This document shows, piece by piece, positions 12,703 through 24,000 of a stretch of 64,000 nt of DNA; the stretch's first letter is position 1; each line of letters opens with the position of its first letter. The stretch spans positions 1,364,001 to 1,428,000 of the forward strand of contig VDMD01000003.1 of the NCBI GenBank assembly GCA_007026445.1. Reading direction: 5' to 3'. Under the pieces are notes generated by a model. The model saw nothing but the letters and a program-made list of their open reading frames with translations, was not told the origin of the DNA and did no database searches. Made by a program: the position numbers and the translations under genes. Origin of the DNA: Schizophyllum amplum. Taxonomy: Eukaryota > Basidiomycota > Agaricomycetes > Agaricales > Schizophyllaceae.

Positions 12703-13031
12703 AGGGATTGCATGCAGGACAACAATGGTCGTAAGTTGCGTGACACCAGAGAAACTTATCCGGGCTGATATCTCATTTCAGGTCGCTGTATGGACGATCG
12801 TCGATGACTACATAGGCGGCTGAGAATCGGAGCCGAAGTTCAGTTTGCCACAGCTTAATGCGTGATCGTGGGAAGTAAACAAGCGGGCCGAGAGTCCGGA
12901 CCAAACAAGCTTGCAGCGTGCCACCGCTTTGACCTTGGTTGAACGCGCCACTCACCACCATCATCTCTGCCACAGCTCTCTCCTCATCGGCTGGTCTCTA
13001 TCTGTCGTGGGACTCGACTCTCCTCCATTCC
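12703..13031. repeat. Direct repeat copy 2 upstream of FunK1 gene B
   Basis: Second copy of the 329-bp block at 8718-9046, with one difference seen. It starts abruptly after unrelated sequence and runs into the promoter of gene B. Together with the relic at 12268 it marks the junctions of a roughly 4-kb duplication unit. Confidence 0.9.
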
Positions 13032-13201
13032 TGGAAACGTCCCTTTGTTCTATTCCCACCTGATTTGGGCGACGGGTGTGTCATTTTCGTCTTGATGGTA
13101 GTTGGTCAAAAAAGCTCAATTTGTCCGCGAACAATGGCAGACTTGGAACACCTCACGCCTCGGCTGGTCAAAGAGAAATCACAAACGAGCCATTGTGTGC
13201 T

Positions 13202-13208
13202 CTATAAG
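13202..13208 (+). promoter_or_regulatory. TATA-like box of FunK1 gene B
   Basis: CTATAAG lies 45 bases before the ATG at 13254, in the same place as the TATATAA element of gene A. Confidence 0.5.
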
Positions 13209-13253
13209 AACACATCTCTCATGTATGTCGCTCTCTCTCTTCTCGTTGTCGCC

Positions 13254-16086
13254 ATGTCTCATCACCCAGTTAGCGAATCTTCTCCCTACAAGCCGACCGC
13301 TGTATCTCAAAATCCTGTCTACAAGAAGGGAAAGATGAAGAAGAATCGTGACCTGTTCGCAGAAGACATCGGTTCCGTACCCCAGATTCCCGTCGCCGAC
13401 TTCCTCGCCCACTTCATGCCACCGCTGAAGCTCGACAAGGAAGATTTACAAACTGTCTTCAAGAAGCTCTGCACGAAATGGCGTCCTTACGGTGGCGTAT
13501 CATCTGACACTATCGTCGAAAAGGAGACGCGCTCGAAGGCGTGGCAGACCGCATTTGCCCCCTACGACAAGAAACACGGTGTCTGGAGCGATTACGCCTG
13601 CGAGCCTAAAGATCGACCAGGGGAAGAGAAGGTCGTATATGAAGACCTCGATGATATCTGCGAGCAAGTCGTGGCCTGCTGCAAAGAGGTCAAAGTCGAC
13701 TTAAAGCAGACGACGCGCCTCATCAGCAACGGCAAGAAGACGCTCAGAGGATCCAAAAGCAACCCAGCCCCGCCAGACGCTCTTCATCTCCTTCTGGACG
13801 AGCGCGGGAATGTTGCCTTGGAGGTCTACGACTGCGTATGCAATAGTGAATTCAAGAAGACGAGTACTCGAGAGCTCGATCTGGATGTGAGCGGCATCTA
13901 CTCTCGATTCATGCAGCATACTTATCTTCAAATTCCAGAACAGCAAGAAGACTATCTGGGATATGCACCACGTCATGCGCACCGACCCGAGACGCCGCTT
14001 CACTACCGGCATGTCGTTCTCCAACACGAAAGTGCGTTTATGGCACTATAACCGCGAAGTCATCGTCGTCAGTGAACCCTGGGACCTCAACCAGGTATGT
14101 CTCTGCGAATCTTCTTCAGCGTGTTGACACTGACAGATCATAAGGATTCCTTACTTCTTATTGAAGTCTATGCTCGCCTCTCCTTCGCTACAATGACGGA
14201 GCTTGGGTACGACCCAACTGTGGTCATGTTACCCCTTGCCTCACGAGGCGCCAAGAAATCGGCGGACGACAAGGTCGACCCTCAATTTCGCATTCGCGTG
14301 CGGGATAGCTACTATATCACGGTCAAGACACGCGCCGACTACGGTCCCGAAGATGGTTGCGGGCGCTGCACGCGCATATTCAGCGTATACAAAGAAGGCG
14401 GCGATCCTAGCAAGACCCTCATCATCAAGGACTGCTGGATAGAAGCGAGCCGTGACACGGAGTTCGACATTCTCCGAGAAATCAGAACCGATATTCTGGC
14501 TTTCGACTGGCAGGCTTGTTGCCAACCAGTTCCTTCTCGGAAAGAAGACCTGCAGCCAGACAAGCCTATCGACCTTCGGTACGAATTGACCAAAGAACAG
14601 CGTGCCGCATACTTCATCCCGATAATCGACGGTGTCAAAGTGATGGTCGACGACCGGCAAGACGACACCCAGCATGTGATCGCGAGAGGATACCAATTTG
14701 CGGACAAGCGCGATATGTTCCCATTGGTTGATCTGGAGCCGTTGCCGGTCGATGACACAGAAGGGAAAGGTCACACCAGGCATATATCCACTTGGCACGG
14801 CACAATTGGGGCTGAGGCGCAACTCACGCAACCTGAAGAACTGGCCGGTCGCTTCTTCCGCCCTATCGTGCCTCGCGCGCACCATCGTCTTGTCATGGAA
14901 GAAGGCACTACGCTCTCGGCCATTGAAGATGCTAAGACCGCATTCGAGATTGCGGCGGATGCGGCCTACGGTGCGTCCTTTCTTCTGACTGTAAATTCGT
15001 GCAGCTGATTCTGTCTACAGCTCTATTCGTACTGCACTGCGTAAGATGGCTTCATCGCGACATCAGCGCAGAAAACATTTACAAGATGGCGGACGGCAAG
15101 GGCGTGCTGGCAGACCTTGAATATTCCAAGCGGGCCACTGACGAAAGAACACGGAGTTTCCGAACTGTGAGCAGTCGTTTGATTTACGTGATTGTGCAGC
15201 TAACGACTTTCAGGGAACGCCAGACTTCATTGCCATTGAAGTAGCAATGCAACGCTATCTGAGGGGACAGCCGGATCCCGACGACGGCAAACCCATAGAC
15301 TGCGTTTTTGGCACAGACCATGACATCACCAAAAGCGAGGCCGTGGTGTGGCGTTTCAGGGATCTGCACGACCTCGAGTCTATCTGGTGGCTCTGTTTAT
15401 GGTTGCTCTTTCGCCACACCACCGACCTCCCAACCTCATCCCCGTACGACCTCATTCACCACTCCGAAGAATGCGCTTCCATATTTCCTGGGACCTTGGC
15501 CGTCCCGCCGCAGCGACTAGCTGTTCTGGAGAAGCGTAGCGCATTGGACAAATCACTTGACGCTCTTCCGCCTGCCTGGAAGGATGCGATGCAGGCCGAG
15601 TTACAGTTCGTTCGCTGGCTGCTCTATGACGCTTACAAGCCCGAGAGCGTTGGCAAAGTACTGGATCAGGGCTTTTGGTGGCGCGTGCAGAGAGTCTGCC
15701 AAGCTGGCCAAGCTATCGAAGGCCGCCTTCGTCGAATCTCGCGGGCACAGATCGAGCAGCTCAAGGAGAAGGCTCAGGCTGCGAAAGCGGCGCCAGTCGT
15801 AGCCAAAGGACACGGGACTGGATCGCAGCTCGACGCCCAGGAGGATTCCTCGAGTGGCGACATCGATATGGTAGACGCCTCTCACGCAGTGCAGCCACTC
15901 CAGCTGCAGGCCGAGACAGTCGCGAAGAGCAACAAGCGCAAACTGCGGGACTCCGGCGACGCGGACGACGACTTTGTGCTAGGCCTGAATCCGCATGGAC
16001 AGACGGCAGGACAATCGACCAAGCGACGGAAGGCGGGGCCCAGCGGTTCGAAGAAGACAACAAAGCGGGGTGCTAAGAGGAGGTAG
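13254..16086 (+). CDS. FunK1-type fungal protein kinase, copy B
   Basis: Predicted 877-residue paralogue of copy A, with exons 13254-13886, 13939-14094, 14145-14970, 15021-15166 and 15214-16086. The start MSHHPVSESSPYKPT is the same as in copy A. The catalytic loop is HRDISAEN, with Asn kept, followed by VLADLEYSK and GTPDFIAIEV. The last exon encodes the FWWRVQR segment and a Lys/Arg-rich tail ending in several basic clusters, likely a nuclear signal. Coding identity with copy A is clearly lower than that of the shared upstream block. It appears intact: no stop or frameshift interrupts the reading frame. Confidence 0.88.
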
Positions 16087-16763
16087 GTGGACTGGGGAAC
16101 TGCTCCTCGAACTTGCGATGATGAATGTACGTGCGAGCGCCTTGAAGGCGAGCATTGAGCGCTTGAGCCGCAATGCATGGTGCGACCTCGAGTCCGACGC
16201 GCTTGGAGCTAGAATGGCGAATGTGCCAGCTCGGATACTAGACGCGCTGATACGATGACTCCGAGTGCCCGGGTAGAATCGCTGAACCAGATGGACTCTG
16301 CGTGCAGCTGGGTCAGCGCTTTAATTTGGCGCGCGCTGCAAGGCCGTGGTCAATCGGCGAGACTGTGTCAGTCTCCCGCGGCCGACGTTCATGGAGACTG
16401 TGTACTAAAGATATCAGAGCACGGCACACCTGTACGCTACCGCTTTTGTAACTCACGCCAATATGAACTTGGCGGCTTTTCCCGGTGCAGGGCGATGCAC
16501 ATACAATGATACATGTAAACGAGCTCGAGTTGAAGGATGTTATTGATAAAGTGCTAGATCACCCGAGGGATTGCTAGCTTGGTCTTTGAGCTCGTATATC
16601 AAGGTTTCATTTCGCGAGATGCGCACTCATCCAACACATACGTCGACACGTAGGGCGTTCATCGTCGACAGCCGCGATGGGGCATAGATCTTGCATGGGT
16701 CATAGGAGCATAATGGTACAGACCTATGTGATACACGTCGCCCAGCCTGGTACACCTAAAGAC
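16087..16763. other. Intergenic stretch between convergent FunK1 B and RPS22
   Basis: No gene seen. It should hold the 3' UTRs and terminators of both convergent genes. Confidence 0.45.
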
Positions 16764-17584
16764 CTAGTACACATAGCCCAAAATCTTGCCACCAACGTTC
16801 TTCCGCCTCGCCTCCTCGTGGTCGAGGATGCCGGAGGAGGTGGTCTAAGAAGGAGGTGGAAAATGAGACGTTGAGATAGATTGGGAAAAAAAGGTGAGCG
16901 CACCATGATGATGATACCGAACCCACGAGCGGGGAGCAACAAGTTGACCCATGCCTCGATCTGGTTGACGCGGATGTTGTAGCGCGGCGAGATGACACCG
17001 GTCTTGTTTAACCGGCCGTTGAGCTGCACGACGATCTTGCCGGAGCGGTGGTCGTCGATGATCTCGAACTCGCCGATGTAGCCTGGAGTGCGTGGTCAGC
17101 GATCACTCGCGGACACGCGCACATAAATAGGATGGATGTTGAGGATATAGTGATGAGAATGAGAATGTCGACTCCGTTGTGAACGCGAGCCCGACGGAAA
17201 GCGGGAGAACGCGTTGTTTGGTTATTGGAGACATGTCAATCTCCCGAAGCGTTAAAACGAGGGACAGGTGGGAGCGCGACCTCGTCGATCGTAGTTATCA
17301 CTTCGGTGGTGGAAGGTATGCGTGAGGGATATGGTTCGTATCGGATTCTCACCATGGCGCTGCATGACGCTCAGGAACTTGACGATGACCTTCGAGGACG
17401 GGCGGACAAGCACTTGGCGCTTGCCGCGACGCTCGGCGTTAACGATGTTGTTCTGGGGAGGGGATAAGGGATGGCACGATCGACGCGTCGTCAGTCACGT
17501 ACAAGGCAATCATTCTGCAACTTTCGTCAGACAGTGTTCAAAGAGCAAACTCTTGCTACTCACCAGGACGGATACGCGGACCAT
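16764..17584 (-). CDS. RPS22: 40S ribosomal protein S22 / S15a (uS8)
   Basis: Small-subunit ribosomal protein, 130 residues, the usual length for the family. On the minus strand the exons are 17564-17584 (MVRVSVL), a 12-bp microexon at 17503-17514 (NDCL), 17353-17452, 16904-17082 and 16764-16844. The spliced protein contains the family signatures [51 protein letters not shown] and [19 protein letters not shown]. The other introns are 49-59 nt, whereas the third (17083-17352) is 270 nt and carries an H/ACA snoRNA. It is divergent from RPS17 across 356 bp. Confidence 0.96.
17163..17310 (-). ncRNA. snR44: Intronic H/ACA snoRNA, snR44-like, guiding 18S pseudouridine 106
   Basis: Inside RPS22 intron 3, transcribed with the gene. 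The 5' hairpin spans 17244-17306. Its lower stem is CCGAAG/CTTCGG, and the pocket strands are TGATAACT (17293-17300) and TTTAACG (17250-17256). The upper stem starts flush with the pocket (ACGA/TCGT). The pocket strands pair with 18S rRNA on both sides of the uridine in AAATCAG, which is U106 in yeast numbering, with one wobble and one mismatch. An H-box-like AGATTG (17237-17242) follows at the right distance, although its last base departs from ANANNA. The 3' hairpin (17169-17236) has a CTCC/GGAG lower stem, and an ACA box follows at 17166-17168, 14 nt from the pocket. Yeast snR44 is also encoded in an RPS22 intron and modifies U106. The 3' pocket target is not assigned. Confidence 0.8.
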
Positions 17585-17940
17585 TTTGACGAGTACTGGG
17601 TGTCGTGAAGGTGAGTACTTTTTGCGCGGAACCCTGGATGAGTGTCGTGCTACGGAAAGCGCGAGTCAAACGGGCTGAAAAAGAAACAGAGCAAGCCCTC
17701 GTCGACAGTCATCTTGTGGGCGGTGGGCGGAGACCAAATACCTTTCGAAAACGGGGAGAATACCGGGAGCGACGAGCGACGAGCGTGCTTGGGGGCGTAC
17801 GCGATATCCGATCATTCCAAAGTCCAACACCTGCCACGTGATACCAGCTGTACAGTCTACCGGCGATTGCCGGTGCCCTCTGCGATCGCCTGCTGCCTGC
17901 CCGCGTCGACGAGCACGATTAACGAGCGTATCCTGCAAAA
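17585..17940. promoter_or_regulatory. Bidirectional promoter of RPS22 and RPS17
   Basis: The 356 bases between the two start codons must hold both promoters. A perfect CACGTG palindrome lies at 17835-17840, about 100 bases before the RPS17 ATG; such E-boxes bind bHLH or Cbf1-type factors in fungi. No TATA box is apparent on either side. Confidence 0.6.
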
Positions 17941-18584
17941 ATGGTGAGCGCTGCCGCCGCCGTGTTGACCGACGAGCTCATCGTCCCCAGGGCCGTGTCC
18001 GCACGAAGACGACGAAGCGCGCTTCCCGCGTCCTTATCGAGAAGTAGTGAGTACACAGACCTCCGGGCTGCGAGAATGCAATCCCTAACTCGCGCACAGC
18101 TACCCGCGCTTGACGCTCGACTTCCACACGAACAAGCGTATCATCGATGAAGTCGTACGTGTCTGCACTATGCCAGAAAAGCGTCGACTCACGTCCCCCA
18201 GGCCGTCGTCCCGTCCAAGCGCTTGCGCAACAAGATCTCGGGCTTCACGACCCATTTGATGAAGCGCATTCAAAAGGGCCCCGTGCGCGGCATTTCCTTC
18301 AAGCTGCAGGAGGAGGAGCGCGAGCGCAAGGACAACTACGTCCCCGAGGTCTCCGCCCTCGACGTCGCTGCCGCCGGTGGCAAGCTCGAGGTCGACCCGG
18401 ACACCAAGGTGCGTTATTCCTCTTTCATCTGCATACCTGATCTGGTCACCAACACCATATGCAGGAGCTGCTCCGTTCCCTCAACTTCGACTCCATCCCC
18501 GTCGACATCGTCACCCCCACCATCCAGACCGTCGAGCGTGGCCCGCGAGGCCGGCGGCCTGTGCCGGGCGCTGGAGGACGATGA
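17941..18584 (+). CDS. RPS17: 40S ribosomal protein S17 (eS17)
   Basis: Small-subunit ribosomal protein of 146 residues. The first exon is only the ATG codon (17941-17943). The others are 17991-18046, 18100-18154, 18202-18408 and 18465-18584. The spliced protein reads [21 protein letters not shown], then [34 protein letters not shown] and [20 protein letters not shown], all characteristic of eS17, and ends in a short Gly/Arg/Pro tail. All introns are 47-56 nt and phases agree. A product starting at 17941 without splicing would not resemble eS17, so the one-codon exon is well supported. Confidence 0.96.
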
Positions 18585-19126
18585 GTGCGCTCGCCTCAGT
18601 AGCCGGTGCTCTCGCCCCAGTAGCCACCGTTCCATCATCTGGGCGACTGCGCTCCGCGACCACCCCATACGCAGGAGCAGGAGCTCCTGGTTAGAGATAC
18701 GCGGGTCGTGGTCGCGCTTCTCGTTATGTGCTATGTTTTCAAGCCCGCTTTCCACTATGTGTACAACGCATGCAACCACGAAATCCATGCCCTATCGCTT
18801 GACTGTCTGATTCGAGAACGTTGAAGGCGGCGTCGAACCGTTGTTGGTACTCGAGGGTCTTTGCCTGCCTTGGCAGTCGTTGAATCTGCTCAAAGGCTCA
18901 CACGTTTACTTTCGAGCAACCCTGTCAGACAATGGAAGAGATGCGCAAAACCTATGTTCGAGCACAAGCCTGAGAAGGAAGATTACAATTCGCTAACTGG
19001 CTGAAGTATCGGAAGAAGAAACAAAATTACAAGTGACGAAGTAAGTAGTGTAGAGGGGGAAGGTAGAAGGGTTCACATCTGAACGCGACGTTGGCTCAGC
19101 CAGAGCAACTCTAGCTGGACAGTCTA
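18585..19126. other. Intergenic stretch between convergent RPS17 and coiled-coil gene
   Basis: No gene seen; 3' UTR sequence of both convergent genes. Confidence 0.4.
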
Positions 19127-21043
19127 TCAGATACTGAACGGGTTGTATACCACTGTGTGTGTAGTATGCGCAGAGGCCATGGGTGCACCGGAGGAAACGA
19201 GTGCACCAGAGGGCACGAGTGTATCAGAGGGCACGAGTACGCCAGATGCAGAGGTCGTCAGGCGTCCGGGGCCAGAGGGATGACCACGCCTCGCTGGGAC
19301 GCGCCGAGTCCTGGACGAGGTTGACTTCTTCGCGGGCGCTTTGACATTCAGCCCGAAGAAGGACTTGAGGCGGGGCCATAATCCGCCGCCGCCGTCCTGG
19401 GTTTCGGTGTCGTCGCCGAAATCTTCGTTGTCCCGGGTAGCAAAGTATTTGTCGTTCCCGGCAGAGAAGTATCTGTCGTTTCCGCCAGAGACACGCATCT
19501 TCTTGGGCGAGCGCTCCTCCGGAGCCTCCTCCTCGTCCTCGAACGCGCGTTTCCTCGAGGGGGCGGGGGTATGGGGAGTGGCTGGTTGCGGAGGTGGGGG
19601 TTGCAGAAATATTGTGGGGTGTTGTTGTGTGAGCGCCACAGAGAGAAGTTGCTTGGGCGCCACAGAAAGCAGTTGCTTGGGCGCCACAGAGAGCGACTGC
19701 TTCGGCACCACGGAGGAAGAGGGTGAAAGCTTGCGGAACCCTTCAGACCGTCGCTTGGAAGCGGGTCCTGTCCCGGATGTCATCGAGCTATCGGACGAGG
19801 TCCGAGAACGTTTGGTGGGCGTAGTTTCTGCATCCTCGTTGTCTTCGACTTCTTCAATGCACCGCTTGCTGCCTTGCTTTGGGCGCTGGCTCTCCTGAAC
19901 GACTTTCTCGGGCGTCGAAGGCGGCCATTCCGTTGTAGACGAGCGTTCCGATGCAGACTGCTGCTCCGATGCCAAGCGCGCCATGTCCTCCTCCATCGCC
20001 GCCTTCTCTTCACGCATCCGCGCCTGCTCTGCGGCCTCCCGCTCCTCCTCCTTCCACTGCCGCATCTTCGCACTAGCCTCCGCAACCCCCTCATCCCGCA
20101 GCCTGTCACGCTCCTCCTTTCTCTGATCCCTGCGGAACCCTTCATCCTTGAGTGCGCACACGTCCCGCCCCTTCTGTGCCATAGGGTGCACATATTCCGT
20201 CGCCCCGTAGTACTTGGTTGCGACGACATATCCCCCTCCGGCCCTCGCGCTCTGGTACTTCGCCTTCATCCACGTCGCGCGCTCTTCCCGTGTGGGCGCA
20301 ACGGGGTAAAGGTCCGCAATGTAGCGCTGCAGGACCCAGGGGTGCTCGCCGGTCGCGGTGTACTGCCCGTTCCCGTTCCCGGTGGCGAGCCGCTTCGCGC
20401 AGAGCGCGTCGTACTGGTTTAGCGACTCGATGTCAATGGGCAGGCAGCGCTCCTCGACCTCAGCCATGTCGAGCCAGCGGAGGCTGAGGAGGCGGCGGAT
20501 AACGATGCCGGGGATGGGGATGGGGGGACGGTCCTCTTGGGTGCAGCGATACTCAAACTCACCCATCATCTTCTCGACGTCGAGGAGGGTGGGGACGAGG
20601 GGGACGACGAGACGTGCCGGGCCGCTGGAGTTTAGGGTAGTGCCGCCTGACGAGATGCCGGAGGGTCCGAGGGGATTGGCTTCGTAGAAGGAGTCACGTA
20701 TCTTGATGCCCTTCTCCATCTTCTGCTGCTGGTTCACCTCCCGCTCGACGCGGGCATTCATGTCCTTGTACTGTAATTGGCGTCAGTCAATCGCTTATTG
20801 TGAGAGCGGCGCGGTACGCACCACCCAAGGTCCGTCGCGGACACCGACCGCCCATGTCTGCGGGCCTCCTCGGCCCGTCTGGCTGTCTTCCGTAACTACG
20901 AGAGTGCCGGGCACACCCTTTGGAACGCGAACATGGACACGAAGGCCCGTCTTCGTAAAGAGTGCAAAGGTCCGCGTCATTGTGAGGGTAGCACCCGGTT
21001 GAGATATGTCCGTGATGGCTGCAGGTTGAGCAACGTCCGTCAT
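19127..21043 (-). CDS. Unknown coiled-coil protein with short tandem repeats
   Basis: Two exons, 20822-21043 and 19127-20770, joined across a 51-nt intron, encode 621 residues. The ATG at 21043 is the first in frame; further upstream only a TTG is in frame. The N-terminal 75 residues are Thr/Val-rich. A central charged helix (about residues 260-320, Glu/Arg/Met/Ala-rich) should form a coiled coil. The tail is Ser/Pro-rich and basic, with KRSR and KRKR clusters that could direct it to the nucleus. Three kinds of short tandem repeat lie in the tail: an 8-residue unit (LLSVAPKQ) around 19620-19710, NDRYF/NDKYF around 19440-19490, and a 6-residue LVPSGA-like unit near 19180-19250. No known domain is recognised. 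Confidence 0.7.
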
Positions 21044-24000
21044 GGTAAAGGTCGAGGGTTGGCTGGTCGAGGGTGGATTCGATGTTTGTGAGATCGTCGT
21101 GGAAGAGATCAAGTGAGGTTATGGAGGGTCAAGGCCTCTCTTATAGACCACGGACGCGAGAACAATGCAAGGGCCTGCGGACGGTCAATGCACGGTCACA
21201 GATGAGTCTATGACCTTCGTATGACTGGTCATACACATCGACCTCATGGTGCGAGGCACTGTACATGTTTAACATCCCTTTGCGAAGACGATAAGCTGCG
21301 GCACGATAAAGTCGAACAGAACATAAAGTGCAGCGGTTCAGTCAGGGTTCAGTGGTGGTTCAGTGACAAGTTGAACGCGCGCGGCATGTCGGGCCGCCGG
21401 CACGTTCGATCAGAATCTGGTGACCGTGAGAGAATTAAACTGTTCCGATTGGGACAGCCTGCGCTTCAGAAGTTCAACTTGACCTTGAACTTGCCTTCAA
21501 CTTCGCCAGTGACACCACGACGGCCAACCATCAAGCCAGCTGGACACTCGAAAAGATGACCTCCTTTTGCCGGACGATTGCACATCCAGCGCAATACTAA
21601 GTATACAAGGCTTCTCCCCGCGTTGACGGTTCTGCTTGTCTTTTTGCATAATCCTCAACCGTACGTATGAGATGGCGGACTCTTGTACACCATTTTCTGA
21701 GTACCAGAAGCACTGATTAAGGCAATGGAGCACAGATGTATCACGTCAAGTCGTCGGAGATGGGCAATACGAGTGCCTCATGCATGACCGCCTGGTGAGT
21801 GATCTGCACCTGTCGAGAAGAAAAGCCCGAGTCCTCGTCTCGCGTTGAAAAATCGACAGCTCTCTTCATGTCCCATCATCATGTCGACCGCGCTCTCCGC
21901 TGCCATCACGAACTAGGAGGCGCTCACTATCCTCGGGGTATTGCGAACATATCCTGATGATTAACGAACACAGTCCTAGTAGTGCCGGCAGGGCGCCGTA
22001 ACGCTCTGTTGATCTTCGTGTCGTAAGACTCACGGATACTTGTAGCCCTACCCATTCACGGATCAGCCCGTTCGCCCTGACCTGGATAGGTACACAAATT
22101 CAAGCCAATAGAGTCACTGCTGATCTGACGCACTCGAGACTGTTAGCATTGTATAGCTGACTTGTCCACCCTGTCACAAGCACTGACAAATCCTAGGCTT
22201 AGCGAGGGCGGTTCCTCGTCGTCACTGGCATGCGATATGACCGGCGCTTTTGCGTGTCCAGGTCGCCGTCGCCGTCGAACACGGACCAAGGACACTGCAC
22301 CTTTGAGGCACACGACAAGGCAGGACCTCGGAAAGGTCGCTTCATAAATCAGTTGAACGCTCGGCGCGATCGTATAGCTGTCTTGGTACGTGCGCAACTC
22401 TGCCATCTTCACCCTCAACATCAACAGCTTCAGCTTCAACCTGTACGTCCCAAGTGATCCACGTCAATGCTGATCGCACCTATACAGGCGCGTCCATGTT
22501 GGCCGGTATCATAGTTATTGTTCACTGCTTGTCGTCTTCGGCCATCAAGTCATGCTCGTCCTTCACTCGAAACGCGTCGTCCGCTCCCATTTTGCATCCT
22601 TCTGACTGCCAAAAAGCCAGTGACCCAACGATATACGATGTCAAGGACCTTCCTTCCATCCGCGGACTACCTCGCTCGGCCTCGAGCAGCAATTTTCTGG
22701 ACCATCACCTTCGTCGACCCGCTGTGCATATCCTGCACGCGGTCGCGCTGCAAATCCCGCACATCCCGCGCGTCGCCGCCCCGACGCCCATTTCTTGGCC
22801 CCGGTATCCAGGTACTCGCTCCACGACCTCTCCGGGACTCGGCCAAACAATCGAATATCGTGTTGCTGTCGTCTCGAATCTCAAAACAAATGCGCAGAAA
22901 ACGAATTCTTTCCGCTCGTCTCCCGCTCATCCGGTCGTCTCCCATTTGTCTCCCGCTCATCTGGACGACGCGCTAGCGATAGCTTGCTATGACGATATCA
23001 CAGCTCAAGACCATGTCCGAGACTAGTCAAGATATCGCCTCGGGATCTGTCCGACGCCCTTGCACATCTGTCGCTCTCGTGAACGTCTTCGGTGGCCTCG
23101 AACTCATCGCCGCTGACCTCTTTGGTTCTGCCGCATGTGTACCTCTCCAATGTTCTCGCCATGCCCGAGCCGTTCGTCGACTGCGCTTCACGACTGGCGT
23201 CCGGCATCTCTGCCGACGCGCGGCAGACATCATAGCACTGCGATGTTGTCCGGAAGGTGACAATCGCCTTGCTACTGAGCGCTGAGCAATGACGAGCGTT
23301 TACGCAAGGGCGAACGTCTATCTGCGACTTTTACTGACCTTCGCATTCTGTCCGTCAATGGGCCGCCTGGTCCGTCAATAGGTCCTCAATGAACTCAATG
23401 GACTCCGCCATGTTCGGCGCAACCAAACAATCTATCATGTCCTGGCAACAGCAGCAGAAAAACGCCGGCTGCATAGGCACATCGTCTCTGCCCTCTCGAC
23501 TCCTTTGCAAGCGCACCGTTGCGGTTGTCCGAGTCGCTGCAGCCTGGCAGGCCCTGGCGTTCCCCACACTGGACCCGCGCAATGATCATACTGTCACACG
23601 CCCGCTCGCTTGCCAAATGGAGTTCAAGACCCTGCGCTCCGGCCCCACGCCACTCCATACCTGTATCGTGGTCTCGATGTCCAAACGTGGCCGGCACCCA
23701 AACCCCGGTCGGGCTGCCATAGGGACCAGCCTAGACGCGACGGCATCTGCGCGGGCGAGCCGACCACCGTCAGGGTCGACGCGCAGAGCGCCAGGGTCGA
23801 GGTCGTTGTTGTCATGCATGATGCCCTGGATGCTCGCTGTGTCGGTCGGGTGAGTGGTGATCGAGCGAGTGGCGCGCGTCCGTCCCGGTCTCGCTGCTGC
23901 CATCGTGCGTGCGTCTGCTCTGTCAAGCGCGCATCTACTATATCACACCCTCGGCGCGATCTATGACGGCGCAAGCGCGCGACACCGGAGGCGATGTCTG

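Noticed and set aside
8718..13031. The 329-bp direct repeats as LTRs of a retrotransposon about 4 kb long
   Set aside because: The repeat ends are not TG...CA, I see no primer-binding site, polypurine tract, gag or pol, and the enclosed DNA is a host-type kinase gene; the second repeat is followed by a paralogue of the same gene.
19620..19720. CRISPR-like or satellite array
   Set aside because: The 24-bp units are in frame within a protein gene, have no spacers, and the host is a fungus.
22454..23026. Open frame of 190 codons on the plus strand
   Set aside because: Ser/Pro/Arg-rich, overlapped by antisense frames of similar size, no splicing or motif; expected in GC-rich noncoding DNA.
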